This document shows, piece by piece, positions 50,979 to 60,887 of a stretch of DNA of 64,000 nucleotides; the stretch's first letter is position 1, and the number at the start of each line of letters is the position of its first letter. Both the position numbers and the translations under genes were made by a program. Source of the DNA: an uncultured Clostridia bacterium. Lineage in GTDB: Bacteria; Bacillota; Clostridia; Christensenellales; Borkfalkiaceae. Below the pieces are notes generated by a model. The model was given only the letters and a program-made list of their open reading frames with translations, ran no database searches and was not told the DNA's origin. The DNA lies in the NCBI GenBank assembly GCA_934254825.1, contig CAKQMB010000008.1:1-64000 (forward strand), in the 5' to 3' direction.

Positions 50979-52700
50979 TCAAATTATATCAGAAATCGCC
51001 TCGTTTATCAAGCAATCTCTAATCTCTCCCTTAAAAAAAGATTTACCGTTTATTGCGAGTTTCTCGTCGGAAGCGAAAATATCGCCGATTTTCGTCACCG
51101 CTTCGCATTTTTCGGTGTCCGCGTAAATATTTGCGGACGGCGAAAAGACGGATATTTCCGTTCTTTCCTTTAACGGCGAACAGGTGAACGAATAACGCGC
51201 TATCGCGCCGCTATCGAAAAATATTACGATAAAACCGTGCAAATAGCCTTTTTCGGAAGAAATTTTATCGTATTTATAAGCTTTCGCGCCGATAAGCGAG
51301 GAAATAAACGCCATATCGTTTTCGATTTTTTCCTTTAAATCATCCTTGCGGCAATTAACCGTCATCGAAACAGTTTTAACGGCGTTTTCGGCGTGGTTTC
51401 CGATAAATTCCGAAACCGCCGAATAAATTCCGCCCGCGTTTTTGTTCGTAGCGGAATTTTCTTTTGTCTCCGCTTCGGAAATCTTCGGCAAAAGGTGTTC
51501 AAGCCTTTTTTCTTCCGCTCCGAACGCCAGGCGGTGGCTTTGCAAAGAATCCGCAAGCTCGCTTATGCCGAGCGGGCGTTTGCCCGTTTCGAGATAGGAA
51601 ATATAATCGGCTACGAGCTTACTGTCTCCGCCGCTGTGGCTCTCCTTATCCTCGATTTCCTCGTTTACGTCGATAATTTTATCGGTTCCGTCGAAAAGCG
51701 AAAGCCTTATCGTACCGTCCTCCAATCTCCCGCTAAGCTTACCTTTGCTTCCGAAAACTCTTGTTATGCGGTAAGTTTCGTAAAGAGAAAAGCCGTGCAT
51801 TAAAAGGTTCGCGGTAACTCCGCCGTCGAAAGATACGTTCACCGTCTGACGGTCGCAAACGTCGTTGGGGCAAGCGAACACGCACTGCCCGTAAAGATTA
51901 TCCTCGGGGCGCAAAAAGTCCGCTATGTTTTCGGGTGTGAACTCGAAACCGTAAGGCACGCAGAGCGTTCCCGGAGCTTTTACAGAAAACTCGTAAGCGT
52001 TGTAACGGCAATCTTTCAGTTTGCAGTCCAGACATCTTTTCGGCGCACCCTCGGGTTTATGCCCGCCCGTATAAAATTCGAGAGTCCCGAAAGACTCTTC
52101 TCTTTCGTCCTTTTTACCAACAAACCAGGAAATTATATCGAGGTCGTGGCAGCATTTCTGCAAAATTATCGGGCTTGTTTCCTCTGCGCTGTGCCATTTG
52201 CCGCGGATAAAACTGCACATGTAATGGCTGTAAGCTACGTTTTCCGCCTGCTCCACGCTTAAAACCTCGCCTATAACGCCCTCGGCGATAAGGGTTTTAA
52301 GCTTCTGATAAAATGGCGTGTAACGAAGATTGTGGCAAACGACCACGTCCCGCCCGTACTTTTTCGCGTTAGCGTAAATTTCGTTACACTCCTCCATAGT
52401 CGGCGCGACGGGTTTTTCCAAAAGCACGTTATACCCGAGCGACAAAGCCTTTACGGTCTGCCTGCAATGAAGCCCGTCGAGCGTGGCGACGATTAAAACG
52501 TCCGCACGCTTTTTTTCGAAGAATTTCTCCTCGTCCGAAAACAGCTCCTCGTTCTTAACGCCGTAAAGCTCCTTAGCCTGTTTCAAGCTTGCGGGCGAAA
52601 CGTCGCATACGGAAACTATTTTCGCGTTGTCGTGTTTTACTATGTTATTCGAATAAACCGAGCCTCTGTTGCCGAGTCCTAAAACTGCAAATGTAATCAT
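50979..52700 (-). CDS. Gfo/Idh/MocA family oxidoreductase with C-terminal extension
   Basis: 573 aa. Residues 1 to about 125 are the NAD(P)-binding fold (VLGLGNRGSVYSNN) with EKPVAPTMEE, the catalytic-Lys motif. The substrate domain follows. A cysteine cluster (CLDCKLKDCRYNA, then CVFACPNDVCD) could bind iron-sulfur or zinc and is seen in a subset of the family. Residues about 410-573 form an additional beta-rich domain that normal 340-420 aa members lack. Acts on sugars or sugar acids; substrate unknown. It is upstream of the glycosidase genes. Confidence 0.82.
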   Translation of the reverse strand: MITFAVLGLGNRGSVYSNNIVKHDNAKIVSVCDVSPASLKQAKELYGVKNEELFSDEEKFFEKKRADVLIVATLDGLHCRQTVKALSLGYNVLLEKPVAPTMEECNEIYANAKKYGRDVVVCHNLRYTPFYQKLKTLIAEGVIGEVLSVEQAENVAYSHYMCSFIRGKWHSAEETSPIILQKCCHDLDIISWFVGKKDEREESFGTLEFYTGGHKPEGAPKRCLDCKLKDCRYNAYEFSVKAPGTLCVPYGFEFTPENIADFLRPEDNLYGQCVFACPNDVCDRQTVNVSFDGGVTANLLMHGFSLYETYRITRVFGSKGKLSGRLEDGTIRLSLFDGTDKIIDVNEEIEDKESHSGGDSKLVADYISYLETGKRPLGISELADSLQSHRLAFGAEEKRLEHLLPKISEAETKENSATNKNAGGIYSAVSEFIGNHAENAVKTVSMTVNCRKDDLKEKIENDMAFISSLIGAKAYKYDKISSEKGYLHGFIVIFFDSGAIARYSFTCSPLKERTEISVFSPSANIYADTEKCEAVTKIGDIFASDEKLAINGKSFFKGEIRDCLINEAISDII

Positions 52701-52758
52701 TTTCTCTCTCAGAACGGTATTATCTTAAAAATCAACCGTTTCCGTTTTTTGTTTATTT

Positions 52759-52794
52759 TTTTGCCTTTCCCGAAAGCTTTCGGGAAAGGCAAAA
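52759..52794. repeat. Perfect 36-bp palindrome
   Basis: TTTTGCCTTTCCCGAAAG followed by its exact reverse complement. It lies just past the stop of the 1540-aa lipoprotein, but on the minus strand the stem is followed by an A-run rather than a U-run, so it is not a standard terminator. Confidence 0.8.
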
Positions 52795-52834
52795 GTTAAG
52801 TTTTGTAGACTAATGTTTCTTCTTTTAACCGATT

Positions 52835-55800
52835 TTAACCGAGAAGAGCCTCAGCCCAGATGATATCTTTGATCGTTGCCGTTTCGAAGCCTGCCAAAGT
52901 GAAGCTTTCGCCCATCGCCTTAACGTTGAACTCGAAAATATATTCAACGCCCGTAGATAACGTTTTGTACGGAGACCAACCTGTTTTGTCCATCAATTTG
53001 ATAACCTCTACTTTATCGGCTGTGTAAATATTCCAATAATAAAGAACATTTTTTGCGTTTCCGCCTGCATCCAAAGCCCCGCCGAAGCCGCCGCTCGAAT
53101 AAATGTTATCCCAGAAAACCGTAGCCGAACCGTAGTTATAACCAAAGTTATAATCATAATTCGCGTCAGTCATCTTTTTGTATGACGGGAAGGAATCGAA
53201 CGTTACCGTGAAACGGAGATAAGTGTAAGAAGCAAGCTTTGCCGTGTCTACCGTGAGCCAGTGAAGTCCGTTCGCGTCGCCCTCTACGGTCGTGTCTACC
53301 TTGTAGTTTCCGTCTTCGTCCGCTACTATTTCTTTACCGTTCTGGAAAAGTTTGCCCTTGGACGGATCCGCCGCCGCAACGACCGTGACGTCGAATTCGG
53401 CAGTGAATTCTTTTCCGTAGTAAGTTGCGGTCACGGTGACTTTCGCCTGACCTTCGCTTACGCCCGTAACCTTACCGTTTTCGATTTTTACGGCTTCGTT
53501 ATCGGAAACCGCGCTAAGCGTATAATCGGACGAAGAAATAACCGTTTCGCCTATTTTAAGCTGAGCGTCGATATTTACCCCTTCGAGAACTTCGATAGAA
53601 GTTTTTTCGGGAACAGCCGTTAAAACAGGTTGGTTCTCGCTTGCGCTTATCGTTACGGGAAGTTTCGCGGTTGCGCCTGCGGAGTTCTTCGCAACGATAT
53701 TTGTCGTACCTACGCCCACGCCGATAGCTTTGTTGCCTTTTATAACAAGGATCTCTTCGTTATCGGAAGTAAACGTAAGGGTGGACAAGTCGTTTGTCGT
53801 TGCCGAGAAATCGAATTCCGTCCATTCTTCGGCTTCGACGTTTTCTTTATCGAAAGTGATTTCGGTTTTGTTGTAATCGACCCATTCGATTTTCGTGAAT
53901 ACGGCGTTTTCGAAACCGTAAAGGGTTATGTCGCCCGTCTTTTCGATATCGATATCGAAAGTATATTCGGTATCGAGTGCAAGCGCGGGGATATAACCGG
54001 GCGATGTCGAAGACCAGCCTTTATAGCTATAAAAATCAAGAATTTGTTCGCCTGCGGCGTTATAAACTCTGAGATATGCCGGAGCATTAGGCGAGGTTGA
54101 TGTGCCAATAAACGCGCCTGCATATGCTTGGTTCGACACAGTGGTATTGGAATAAGAGTTATACCAACCGACCGAAACGTTTTCGTAAGTGTAACCGAAA
54201 GAGTAATCTTGTTCGTTTTTTAACTTTATATTGTTGTTTGTTATTTCGCTGAATTTAACGGTGAAGCGAATTCTTCTCATTCCGTCGCCGCTCTTTGTCG
54301 TGTACTTATCAAACGTAAAGGCGGTAGTTGCTGTTGCCTCGACAGGAGTTATGCTTTTGTCTTCCGCGGCTTTAACTTCCTCTCCGTCCTGGAAAAGTTT
54401 ACCTACGGACGGATCGACCGGTATTTCCGCTTCTTTTACAGTTACGGCAATATCTTTCGTGAATGTTTTACCCCAGAAAGTTACCGTTGCGGCGATTGTC
54501 GCCTTGCCCGCTTTCAAACCGAAAACTTCGTTATCCGTTATCGTGATAATCTCACCGTTTTCGGTGGAATACGCAACCGTGTAGTTTTCTGTCAAAGCTA
54601 CTCCGCCGACTTTAAACACTACGCTTAAAACTTTTGTTCCGTCTTTTTCGGTAAGCTCAACGTCTTCCGCTTCGACTACGGGGCGGTTAGCCGAGTTGTC
54701 TTTTATGGTTACGGGAAGCTTAGCCGTTACGCCGTTTGCCGTTGCAACGATATTTGTCGTTCCCGCCTTGATACCGATTGCTTTGTTACCTTTTACAAGG
54801 AGAATTTCTTCGTTTTCGGAAGTAAACGCGATATCCGAGCCGTCGTTGGTAATTGCCGAAAAATCGAATTCAGTCCATTCGTCTTTCTCTATGCTTTCCT
54901 GCTCGAAAGTAATTTCGGTTTTATCGAAATTTACCCATTTGATAGCGGTAAACGTCGCTTTGTTAAATCCGAGAAGAGTTACGTCTCCCGTCTTTTCGAT
55001 ATCGATTTCGAAAGTGTATTCGGTATTCGTTTCGAGCGCGGGAATATATCCGTAACCGCCATGCTCCTCATCCGAAGACCAATAGGGGACTTCGTAATGC
55101 TCGAAAATCTTTTCGCCTTTTGCGTTATAAACTCTGAGGTATGCTTTTCCGATAGCAGATCCGTCGTTAGGAAGGTTCGGGAACGCGCCCGCATATGCCT
55201 GGTTAGACACAGTGGTATTGGAATAAGAGTTATACCAACCGACCGAAACGCTTCCGTATTTATAACCGAACGAGAAGTCGCCGGCTTTTCCGAGTTCAAT
55301 GTTCTTGTTTGTTATTTCGCTGAATTTAACGGTGAAACGAATCTTTTTATAGCCGAGCGCGCTCTTGTTCGCATAAGGATCGAACGTGAGATTATCCGCA
55401 TTGTCATCGCTCATAACGTAATGACCGTTTTCGTCGGGGGTGAGTTCCTCGCCGTTCTGATAAAGCTTGCCGATCGAGGGATCGACGGGTTCTTCCGCCT
55501 GTTTAACCGTAATTTTAACGGTTTTGGTAAATTCTTTTCCGCAGTAAGTGAATTTTGCGGTAACGTTTACTTCGCCTGCTTTAAGACCGCCTACGACGTT
55601 ACCCGAGATCGAAATCACGTCGTTTTCTTCCGCGGTGTATTCGAGAGTGTATTTGCTTGCGTCTACCGCCGCTCCGCCGACTTTCAATTTCGCTCCGAGC
55701 GTTCCCGTGTCGAGCTCTTCGATTTCAAGACCTTCGAATTCGACCGTCGGGCGGTTTTCAGGCTTACTGCTTACGGTTACGTTAAGTTCCGCGGTTTTGC

Positions 55801-57457
55801 CGTTAGCCGTCGCGATAACTTTCGCTGTTCCCGCTTTCAAGCCTACGATTTTGTTACCCGAAATGTAAAGAACTTCGGGATCGCTTACCGTGTATTCTAC
55901 GGCAGAACCGTCGTTGGTGGTAGCTTTGACCGTAGTTTCCGCCCATTCGTCGACGGAAATCGACTCGTTTTCGAAAGCTATGGTCGTTTCTTCTTTCTTA
56001 GCCCATTCGAAGCCCGTGATAACGGCGTCGTCGAAACCGCTGAAAGAAATATCGTGAGTTTTGCTTATATCGAGAAGTAAAATATACTCGGTATCGAGAG
56101 CAAGCGGCGTTATATAATCCGACCAGTTGCCGTGAATACCCGCTTCGTCCTTGATCTGTTTCTGATAATAATCGAGAAGAAGATTGCCGTTTGCGTCGAG
56201 AATTTTCAGATATCCGTAACCGTAAGGCGCGTGATGAGCGGGTTTCATAGCTCCGCCGTATCCCTTGCCCTGATAATCGTTATCCCAGAAAAACCATACG
56301 AGATCGCCCGTTCCGGGGGTCGTATATTTATAACCGAAGCTGTAATGGTAAGCTCCTATCGTGGAGTCGATTATTCCTGCCGTCAACGAGCTGAAAGCGT
56401 TGAACTTAACTTTGATTTTCAAAAGCTCGTAACCCATATCGAGCATAGTTTCGGCGTCGTCGAAAGTTATCCAGCGAAGTCCGTTCTGATCGGCGGGTTT
56501 GGTTTTATCCACAATATATTCGCCGTTTTTGTTGGGAGTTATTATCTCGCCGTCCTGATAAACGGCGGGATCTTCCATGAAGAATACGGCAATTCTGAAC
56601 GTGTAAACGGTCGTTCCCTGCGTGATTTTACCGTCGAAAAGCTTCTGACCTTCAACGTCGAAATCGGCTCTTGCGAGAGTGATATTGCCTTCTTCGTCGA
56701 CGGTATATGCCTTACCGTTGATTTCTACGGAGTATTCTCCTTCGAGATCGGCTTTGACGGCGGAAACCGCAAGTTTCGCTTCTTCCGCGCCTTCCGCGAA
56801 AATTACTTTGACTTCCTTTTCTACGACAATGTCTTTTTCGGCTTTGAACTGAACCGAACGATAAGTCGTTGTAGCTGTGAGCTTGGTTTTACCCGAAGCG
56901 ATCGCCGTAACCGTTCCTTCCGCGTCTACGCTTGCGACGGAAGGATCCGCGATCGCGTACTGAACGACGTAATCGCCGGCTTCCACGCCCGAAAGGCTCG
57001 CGCTGAATTTAGACGTTCCGCCGAGGGCAAGATCTCCGTTGCCGCTGAGCGAAAGAACGGGACGATTTTCCGCTTTTTCTTTTACCGTTACGCTGAGTTT
57101 AGCGGTAGCGTTGCCCGTTTTGGTCTTTGCGGTTATCGTTGCGGAACCCGCTTTCAAGCCGGTCACGCTGCTTCCGCGAAGATATAAAACGGAGCTGTCG
57201 TCCGCGGTGAGCGTTACCGAAGATTTATCGGACGCCGAAGCGGTGACTCTTACCGTTTCCCATTCGTTAACGGTAAGACTTTCTCCGCAAGAGAAAGTGA
57301 TCGATACCTTTCCGCCGCCCGAAGACGAGGACGAAGGAGTCGATTCGGACGAACCGTCGCTTGTCGAGTCCGTTTTGCCGCCGCAAGCGGTCAACGCAAA
57401 ACAGAACGCCAGAACGATCGCCATGATCGAAATAAAGTTTCTGATGCTTTTTTTCAT
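52835..57457 (-). CDS. Giant modular Ig-like (BIG2) surface lipoprotein
   Basis: 1540 aa from MKKSIRNF; the ATG four codons upstream overlaps the GGAGG site. Lipobox ALTAC. After a Ser-rich spacer, BIG2-type Ig domains (VTGLKAGSATITAKT, IVGLKAGTAKVIATA) alternate with about 170-aa beta domains starting with a short tag such as GKLYQNGEELTPDENGHY. Four such modules can be followed; modules 2 and 3 are nearly identical (357-residue period). The beta domains look carbohydrate-binding (NVSVGWYNSYSNTTVS) but match no family I know. No catalytic residues. Likely captures glycans for the neighbouring importer. Confidence 0.8.
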   Translation of the reverse strand: MKKSIRNFISIMAIVLAFCFALTACGGKTDSTSDGSSESTPSSSSSGGGKVSITFSCGESLTVNEWETVRVTASASDKSSVTLTADDSSVLYLRGSSVTGLKAGSATITAKTKTGNATAKLSVTVKEKAENRPVLSLSGNGDLALGGTSKFSASLSGVEAGDYVVQYAIADPSVASVDAEGTVTAIASGKTKLTATTTYRSVQFKAEKDIVVEKEVKVIFAEGAEEAKLAVSAVKADLEGEYSVEINGKAYTVDEEGNITLARADFDVEGQKLFDGKITQGTTVYTFRIAVFFMEDPAVYQDGEIITPNKNGEYIVDKTKPADQNGLRWITFDDAETMLDMGYELLKIKVKFNAFSSLTAGIIDSTIGAYHYSFGYKYTTPGTGDLVWFFWDNDYQGKGYGGAMKPAHHAPYGYGYLKILDANGNLLLDYYQKQIKDEAGIHGNWSDYITPLALDTEYILLLDISKTHDISFSGFDDAVITGFEWAKKEETTIAFENESISVDEWAETTVKATTNDGSAVEYTVSDPEVLYISGNKIVGLKAGTAKVIATANGKTAELNVTVSSKPENRPTVEFEGLEIEELDTGTLGAKLKVGGAAVDASKYTLEYTAEENDVISISGNVVGGLKAGEVNVTAKFTYCGKEFTKTVKITVKQAEEPVDPSIGKLYQNGEELTPDENGHYVMSDDNADNLTFDPYANKSALGYKKIRFTVKFSEITNKNIELGKAGDFSFGYKYGSVSVGWYNSYSNTTVSNQAYAGAFPNLPNDGSAIGKAYLRVYNAKGEKIFEHYEVPYWSSDEEHGGYGYIPALETNTEYTFEIDIEKTGDVTLLGFNKATFTAIKWVNFDKTEITFEQESIEKDEWTEFDFSAITNDGSDIAFTSENEEILLVKGNKAIGIKAGTTNIVATANGVTAKLPVTIKDNSANRPVVEAEDVELTEKDGTKVLSVVFKVGGVALTENYTVAYSTENGEIITITDNEVFGLKAGKATIAATVTFWGKTFTKDIAVTVKEAEIPVDPSVGKLFQDGEEVKAAEDKSITPVEATATTAFTFDKYTTKSGDGMRRIRFTVKFSEITNNNIKLKNEQDYSFGYTYENVSVGWYNSYSNTTVSNQAYAGAFIGTSTSPNAPAYLRVYNAAGEQILDFYSYKGWSSTSPGYIPALALDTEYTFDIDIEKTGDITLYGFENAVFTKIEWVDYNKTEITFDKENVEAEEWTEFDFSATTNDLSTLTFTSDNEEILVIKGNKAIGVGVGTTNIVAKNSAGATAKLPVTISASENQPVLTAVPEKTSIEVLEGVNIDAQLKIGETVISSSDYTLSAVSDNEAVKIENGKVTGVSEGQAKVTVTATYYGKEFTAEFDVTVVAAADPSKGKLFQNGKEIVADEDGNYKVDTTVEGDANGLHWLTVDTAKLASYTYLRFTVTFDSFPSYKKMTDANYDYNFGYNYGSATVFWDNIYSSGGFGGALDAGGNAKNVLYYWNIYTADKVEVIKLMDKTGWSPYKTLSTGVEYIFEFNVKAMGESFTLAGFETATIKDIIWAEALLG
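54135..55250. repeat. 1071-bp-period tandem module duplication inside the Ig-like gene
   Basis: The 45 bases at 54135-54179 recur exactly at 55206-55250, a distance of 1071 bp (357 codons). Neighbouring stretches are also close to identical (TTTGTTATTTCGCTGAATTT recurs near 54237 and 55308). DNA-level identity shows a recent duplication or gene conversion between modules 2 and 3. Confidence 0.85.
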
Positions 57458-57527
57458 ATTTGCCTCCATATATTTTTTACCGATATATAAACCGTAAAAA
57501 TCGGTTTTATCCTTTTGTCGTAAACTT

Positions 57528-58970
57528 TTAATCCCCGGCGTTATACCCCTTGGTCACGATAGCCGGGTCGTTATATTTCGCAAAGTAATCGCCGCCGGCG
57601 TCTTTGCAAAGATATATATAAGGCTGACCGAGCTTAGCCGTTTCGAAAGACAACGGAACAACCGTTCCGCCGATTACGGGAAGATACCCGTCGTTATTCG
57701 GATAATCCGCCACGATTTTGCCCGTTGCGGTGTCTACTCTGATATAACTGTCGTATTCGCTCGATTTCTGTCCGTATTGAAGCCTTACGCCGTCGTACAT
57801 TAAACTCGCGTTTATGCGGTGTTCGTGTCCGACGAAAATCGAATCGCATCCGAGAGCTTTAAGACCTCTGAACACGCTTCCGTCTCTGTCCCACTGCTCC
57901 ACGCCCCACGCGACATAGCCGAAATCGGTGGGTTCGCGGTTTGCCGCCGCGAAAATGTTCACGGGGGTTTTGGTTCCGTCGTAGCCGTACTTTGCGAGCG
58001 CGGTTATAAACACATAAGGTTGAATGTGGAACGCGAAAGAATATCTTACTTCGGGATATTCCGCGCGGATTTTGCCCGCTTCCGCGGTGTACCACTCTAT
58101 CTGATCGGCGCCGAAGCCCCTTTCTCTGCGGGTGTGTCCGTTTGCCATGGACTGAGCCGAAGCCCCGCCGCAACCGTTACTGTCGAGCATAAAGAACGCG
58201 CGTTCGATCTCGCCGTTTCTCATTATGCCTACGGTATAGTTTCCGTTACCCGTGAGCGTACGCTGTAAAAACATACAGTTTTCGGCGTTTTCGAGCTGTT
58301 TGCTCTGCCAGTCAACGCCTATCGTCGCTTCGTTTTCATGGTTGCCGAACACGGGCGCCCAAGGAATTCCAAAGCCTTCCATAAACGCTACGAATTCCTT
58401 AAAACACGAACCGTTATCGTCGAACTCGCCGTAAACGAGGTCGCCCGTCACGATTATGAAGTCGGGATTTACTTCCGTTATGACTTCTTTCATATAGTCG
58501 TAACAAATTTCGTTACGCTTTTCGGGTTTGTAGAAATCTATATGAGTCTGCCCCAACCTGTCGGGATAACGGACTTGCGTGGAGTCCACGACCTGCGGGT
58601 CGGTAAGCTGTAAAACTATCGCGTCGCGGTCTTCGGGAACTTCGACCAGAAAGTCCGTCGGGACTTCGAGATCGCAACCCTCGCGCGTGCATTTTCCGCT
58701 TCTCACCTTGTGTTTCAAAGGTTCGATATATTCGGTTTTCGTTTCCTCGCAACCACCGAACGTGCAGGCAAACTCCCGCCTGCCGTACTCGGTACAGGTC
58801 GGATCGGTTTCGCTTTTAAGATCGAAAACGTGTTCGTGAGAAGCTACCGTTTCCGACGCCTTATCGGACGCAGAGGAACTTCCGCCGCCGCAAGCCGCAA
58901 AAGCGACAAGCATTGACATAAGAGCCGCGCCCGTAAATAATAACGCAGATTTTTTTGATTTATTTCTCAT
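57528..58970 (-). CDS. Metallophosphoesterase lipoprotein
   Basis: 480 aa. Lipobox AFAAC, Gly/Ser spacer, then a Cys-containing small domain (about 55-105, CTEYGRREFAC, CTREGC) like those found ahead of surface enzymes. The calcineurin-like phosphoesterase core follows: QLTDPQV, GDLVYG, GNHE, FHIQ and VGHEH. All metal-binding motifs are present, so it should be active on the outside of the cell; substrate unknown. RBS GAGGG. It lies between the Ig-like lipoprotein and the modular lipoprotein at 59038. Confidence 0.85.
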   Translation of the reverse strand: MRNKSKKSALLFTGAALMSMLVAFAACGGGSSSASDKASETVASHEHVFDLKSETDPTCTEYGRREFACTFGGCEETKTEYIEPLKHKVRSGKCTREGCDLEVPTDFLVEVPEDRDAIVLQLTDPQVVDSTQVRYPDRLGQTHIDFYKPEKRNEICYDYMKEVITEVNPDFIIVTGDLVYGEFDDNGSCFKEFVAFMEGFGIPWAPVFGNHENEATIGVDWQSKQLENAENCMFLQRTLTGNGNYTVGIMRNGEIERAFFMLDSNGCGGASAQSMANGHTRRERGFGADQIEWYTAEAGKIRAEYPEVRYSFAFHIQPYVFITALAKYGYDGTKTPVNIFAAANREPTDFGYVAWGVEQWDRDGSVFRGLKALGCDSIFVGHEHRINASLMYDGVRLQYGQKSSEYDSYIRVDTATGKIVADYPNNDGYLPVIGGTVVPLSFETAKLGQPYIYLCKDAGGDYFAKYNDPAIVTKGYNAGD

Positions 58971-58988
58971 TTATTTTCCCTCTCTGCT

Positions 58989-59030
58989 TAGCCGCAAGTA
59001 ATTATGTTTGAACGCAATCGCCTGCGGCTA
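58989..59030. repeat. 42-bp palindromic element, copy 2
   Basis: Starts TAGCCGCA and ends TGCGGCTA with the same GTTTGAAC centre and the same length as the copy at 2099-2140. It lies between two lipoprotein genes on the minus strand. Confidence 0.75.
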
Positions 59031-59037
59031 CGATAAA

Positions 59038-60825
59038 TCAAGCCGCAAGATAAAGATATCTTCCGCCTGCGGGGCTGTAAACGAACGCGTTGAAATCGAA
59101 CGCGGCAAGTCTGCCGTAATTCTCGTCGTTTTTATCCTCTACGACGTGTCCGACCTGAATCGTGTCGAAAGTACGCCATTCTATCGTAAGTCTGAAATAC
59201 TTTTTGCCCGCTTCTTTGCTCGTCTTCGCACTTGCAAGCCAGATCTTTCTCGCGAATTCGAGACAACGGTTGTTTACCGAAGATCTGTTCGCCGCAACGG
59301 CGGTGTCGATAGCTCCGTCGTTGTTTATGACGCAGTTTCCTTTATAGTTGCCGGTGTAACCGTCCGAAGTCTTCCACAGTCTGTGGAAAAGAGGTCTCTC
59401 CGCGGCAAGGTGGTGACTGTCTACGTCCATTTCGAGAACGCGGAGAGTGTCCGCGACCGCGCTTTCGCCGCTTCTTTCGGCATAAGTTTTATCCGACCAG
59501 GTAACGTCCGAAATAAGCGCGTTTTCGATACCCGTCACGGTAACGCTTCCGTTAAGATCGCCTTCCGCGTTTACTTCGAGGATATATTTCTTGTTTGCGG
59601 AAATCGAATTTCCGTGAGAACCGTCCGCAAAAACCTTTTCGCCCGTTTCCGCGTCGTACAACGTGACGTCGGAAGCGGCTTTGCCGTTATCGTCGGTCGC
59701 GTACGAGCCGATCGCGGGGGTACGTTCGGTAACGTTATCGCTGTTGAAGTACAGATATTTTTCCTGCTGGTGAACGAGCGCGAAGAAATTGAACTCGTCC
59801 TTTCCGAGCGTTTTTCCGTATTCCTCTACGCCGTCTATACAAGGCGCGCCGTGGATATGAACGGAATTGTATTTGATTTTGAAACGGACGTATTTATAAC
59901 CCGCGTCCATTCTTTCTTTCGACTGTTTCCCGGTGCTTAAAAAATGCGCGCCGTAGAACGTGGAACACCAGTTAGGCTCGACCGTCCAGAAGCCGTCCGC
60001 GCTCGTATCGTAAACGCCGCCTTCCGAAGCCGCGGGGGTGTTTTTCATAAACCAGCCGTAAGTGGACATTCCCACGCCGTTATCGTCGGGGAAATACGCG
60101 CCCGTATAAGACCAGGTGCTTCTGTGGAGCGAAGCGTAATTCGGGTAAAGATCGTAGGTTTTTTCGTAAAGAACTTCATAGAATTTATCCGAAGTATCTG
60201 CGGTTTCGCCCTCTCTTCCCGAATACATTCTGTCCGACCATGTAAGATCGGAAATGACCGCGTCTTCAACGCCCGCTATTAAAAGCGCGTTGTGGTAAGG
60301 TCCTACCGTTATATCGAATTCGAATATATATTCTTCTCCGACGTTGATTATATCGCCGTTCTGCTTGGATCCGCCGATCGTATCGAGAACGATACTGCCG
60401 TCGGGTTTATAAACGTTGAACGTGGTACCCGCACTTCCGCTGCCCTCCAACACGAAGCTGTGAGCGGGAACGTACTGCGCGATTTCAGACCAACGACTGT
60501 CTCTGCGGGTCGTACCGTTGCCGAGACATTTAACCGTTATCGTGTCGTTAAGTTCGAGCTGAACGGATTTTTCGGTCGTTTCCGTCTCCGCTCCGCCGTT
60601 TATGCTGTAAACGAACTTTTCCGCGCCTTCGAGATCGGTCCAGGTCGCAAGTCCCGTTTTGGAAACTTTAACGACGGGCGCGAAATATCTTTGCAAGTTC
60701 GTGTTTTCCTTGTCGCCGCCCGAAGAAGTCGAATTGTCCGAGGGGGTCGTTCCGCACGAGGCAAGTCCGAACACGGTCATCGCCGCAACGAGCAGAGCCA
60801 TAATTCTCATCATTATCTTTTTCAT
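59038..60825 (-). CDS. Modular surface lipoprotein of the glycan locus
   Basis: 595 aa. Lipobox GLASC after a signal peptide; Ser-rich spacer. After an Ig-like start (KVSKTGLATWTDLEGAEKFVYS) two related beta domains can be seen, each ending in an A/D-LISDVTWSDK-Y-(A/S)-(E/G)R-E/SGE type phrase. No catalytic motif. The start follows AAGGAGA. Probably binds sugar chains or helps the ABC importer, from its position just after the permeases. Confidence 0.75.
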   Translation of the reverse strand: MKKIMMRIMALLVAAMTVFGLASCGTTPSDNSTSSGGDKENTNLQRYFAPVVKVSKTGLATWTDLEGAEKFVYSINGGAETETTEKSVQLELNDTITVKCLGNGTTRRDSRWSEIAQYVPAHSFVLEGSGSAGTTFNVYKPDGSIVLDTIGGSKQNGDIINVGEEYIFEFDITVGPYHNALLIAGVEDAVISDLTWSDRMYSGREGETADTSDKFYEVLYEKTYDLYPNYASLHRSTWSYTGAYFPDDNGVGMSTYGWFMKNTPAASEGGVYDTSADGFWTVEPNWCSTFYGAHFLSTGKQSKERMDAGYKYVRFKIKYNSVHIHGAPCIDGVEEYGKTLGKDEFNFFALVHQQEKYLYFNSDNVTERTPAIGSYATDDNGKAASDVTLYDAETGEKVFADGSHGNSISANKKYILEVNAEGDLNGSVTVTGIENALISDVTWSDKTYAERSGESAVADTLRVLEMDVDSHHLAAERPLFHRLWKTSDGYTGNYKGNCVINNDGAIDTAVAANRSSVNNRCLEFARKIWLASAKTSKEAGKKYFRLTIEWRTFDTIQVGHVVEDKNDENYGRLAAFDFNAFVYSPAGGRYLYLAA

Positions 60826-60887
60826 ATAAGATATATCTCCTTGTCGATATTTTTTATCGAAGTTTACTTCTTTAAGTCAACCGATAA

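Noticed and set aside
52759..52794. Terminator of the 1540-aa lipoprotein
   Set aside because: The stem is perfect but on the minus strand it is followed by A-rich rather than U-rich sequence; listed as a palindrome only.
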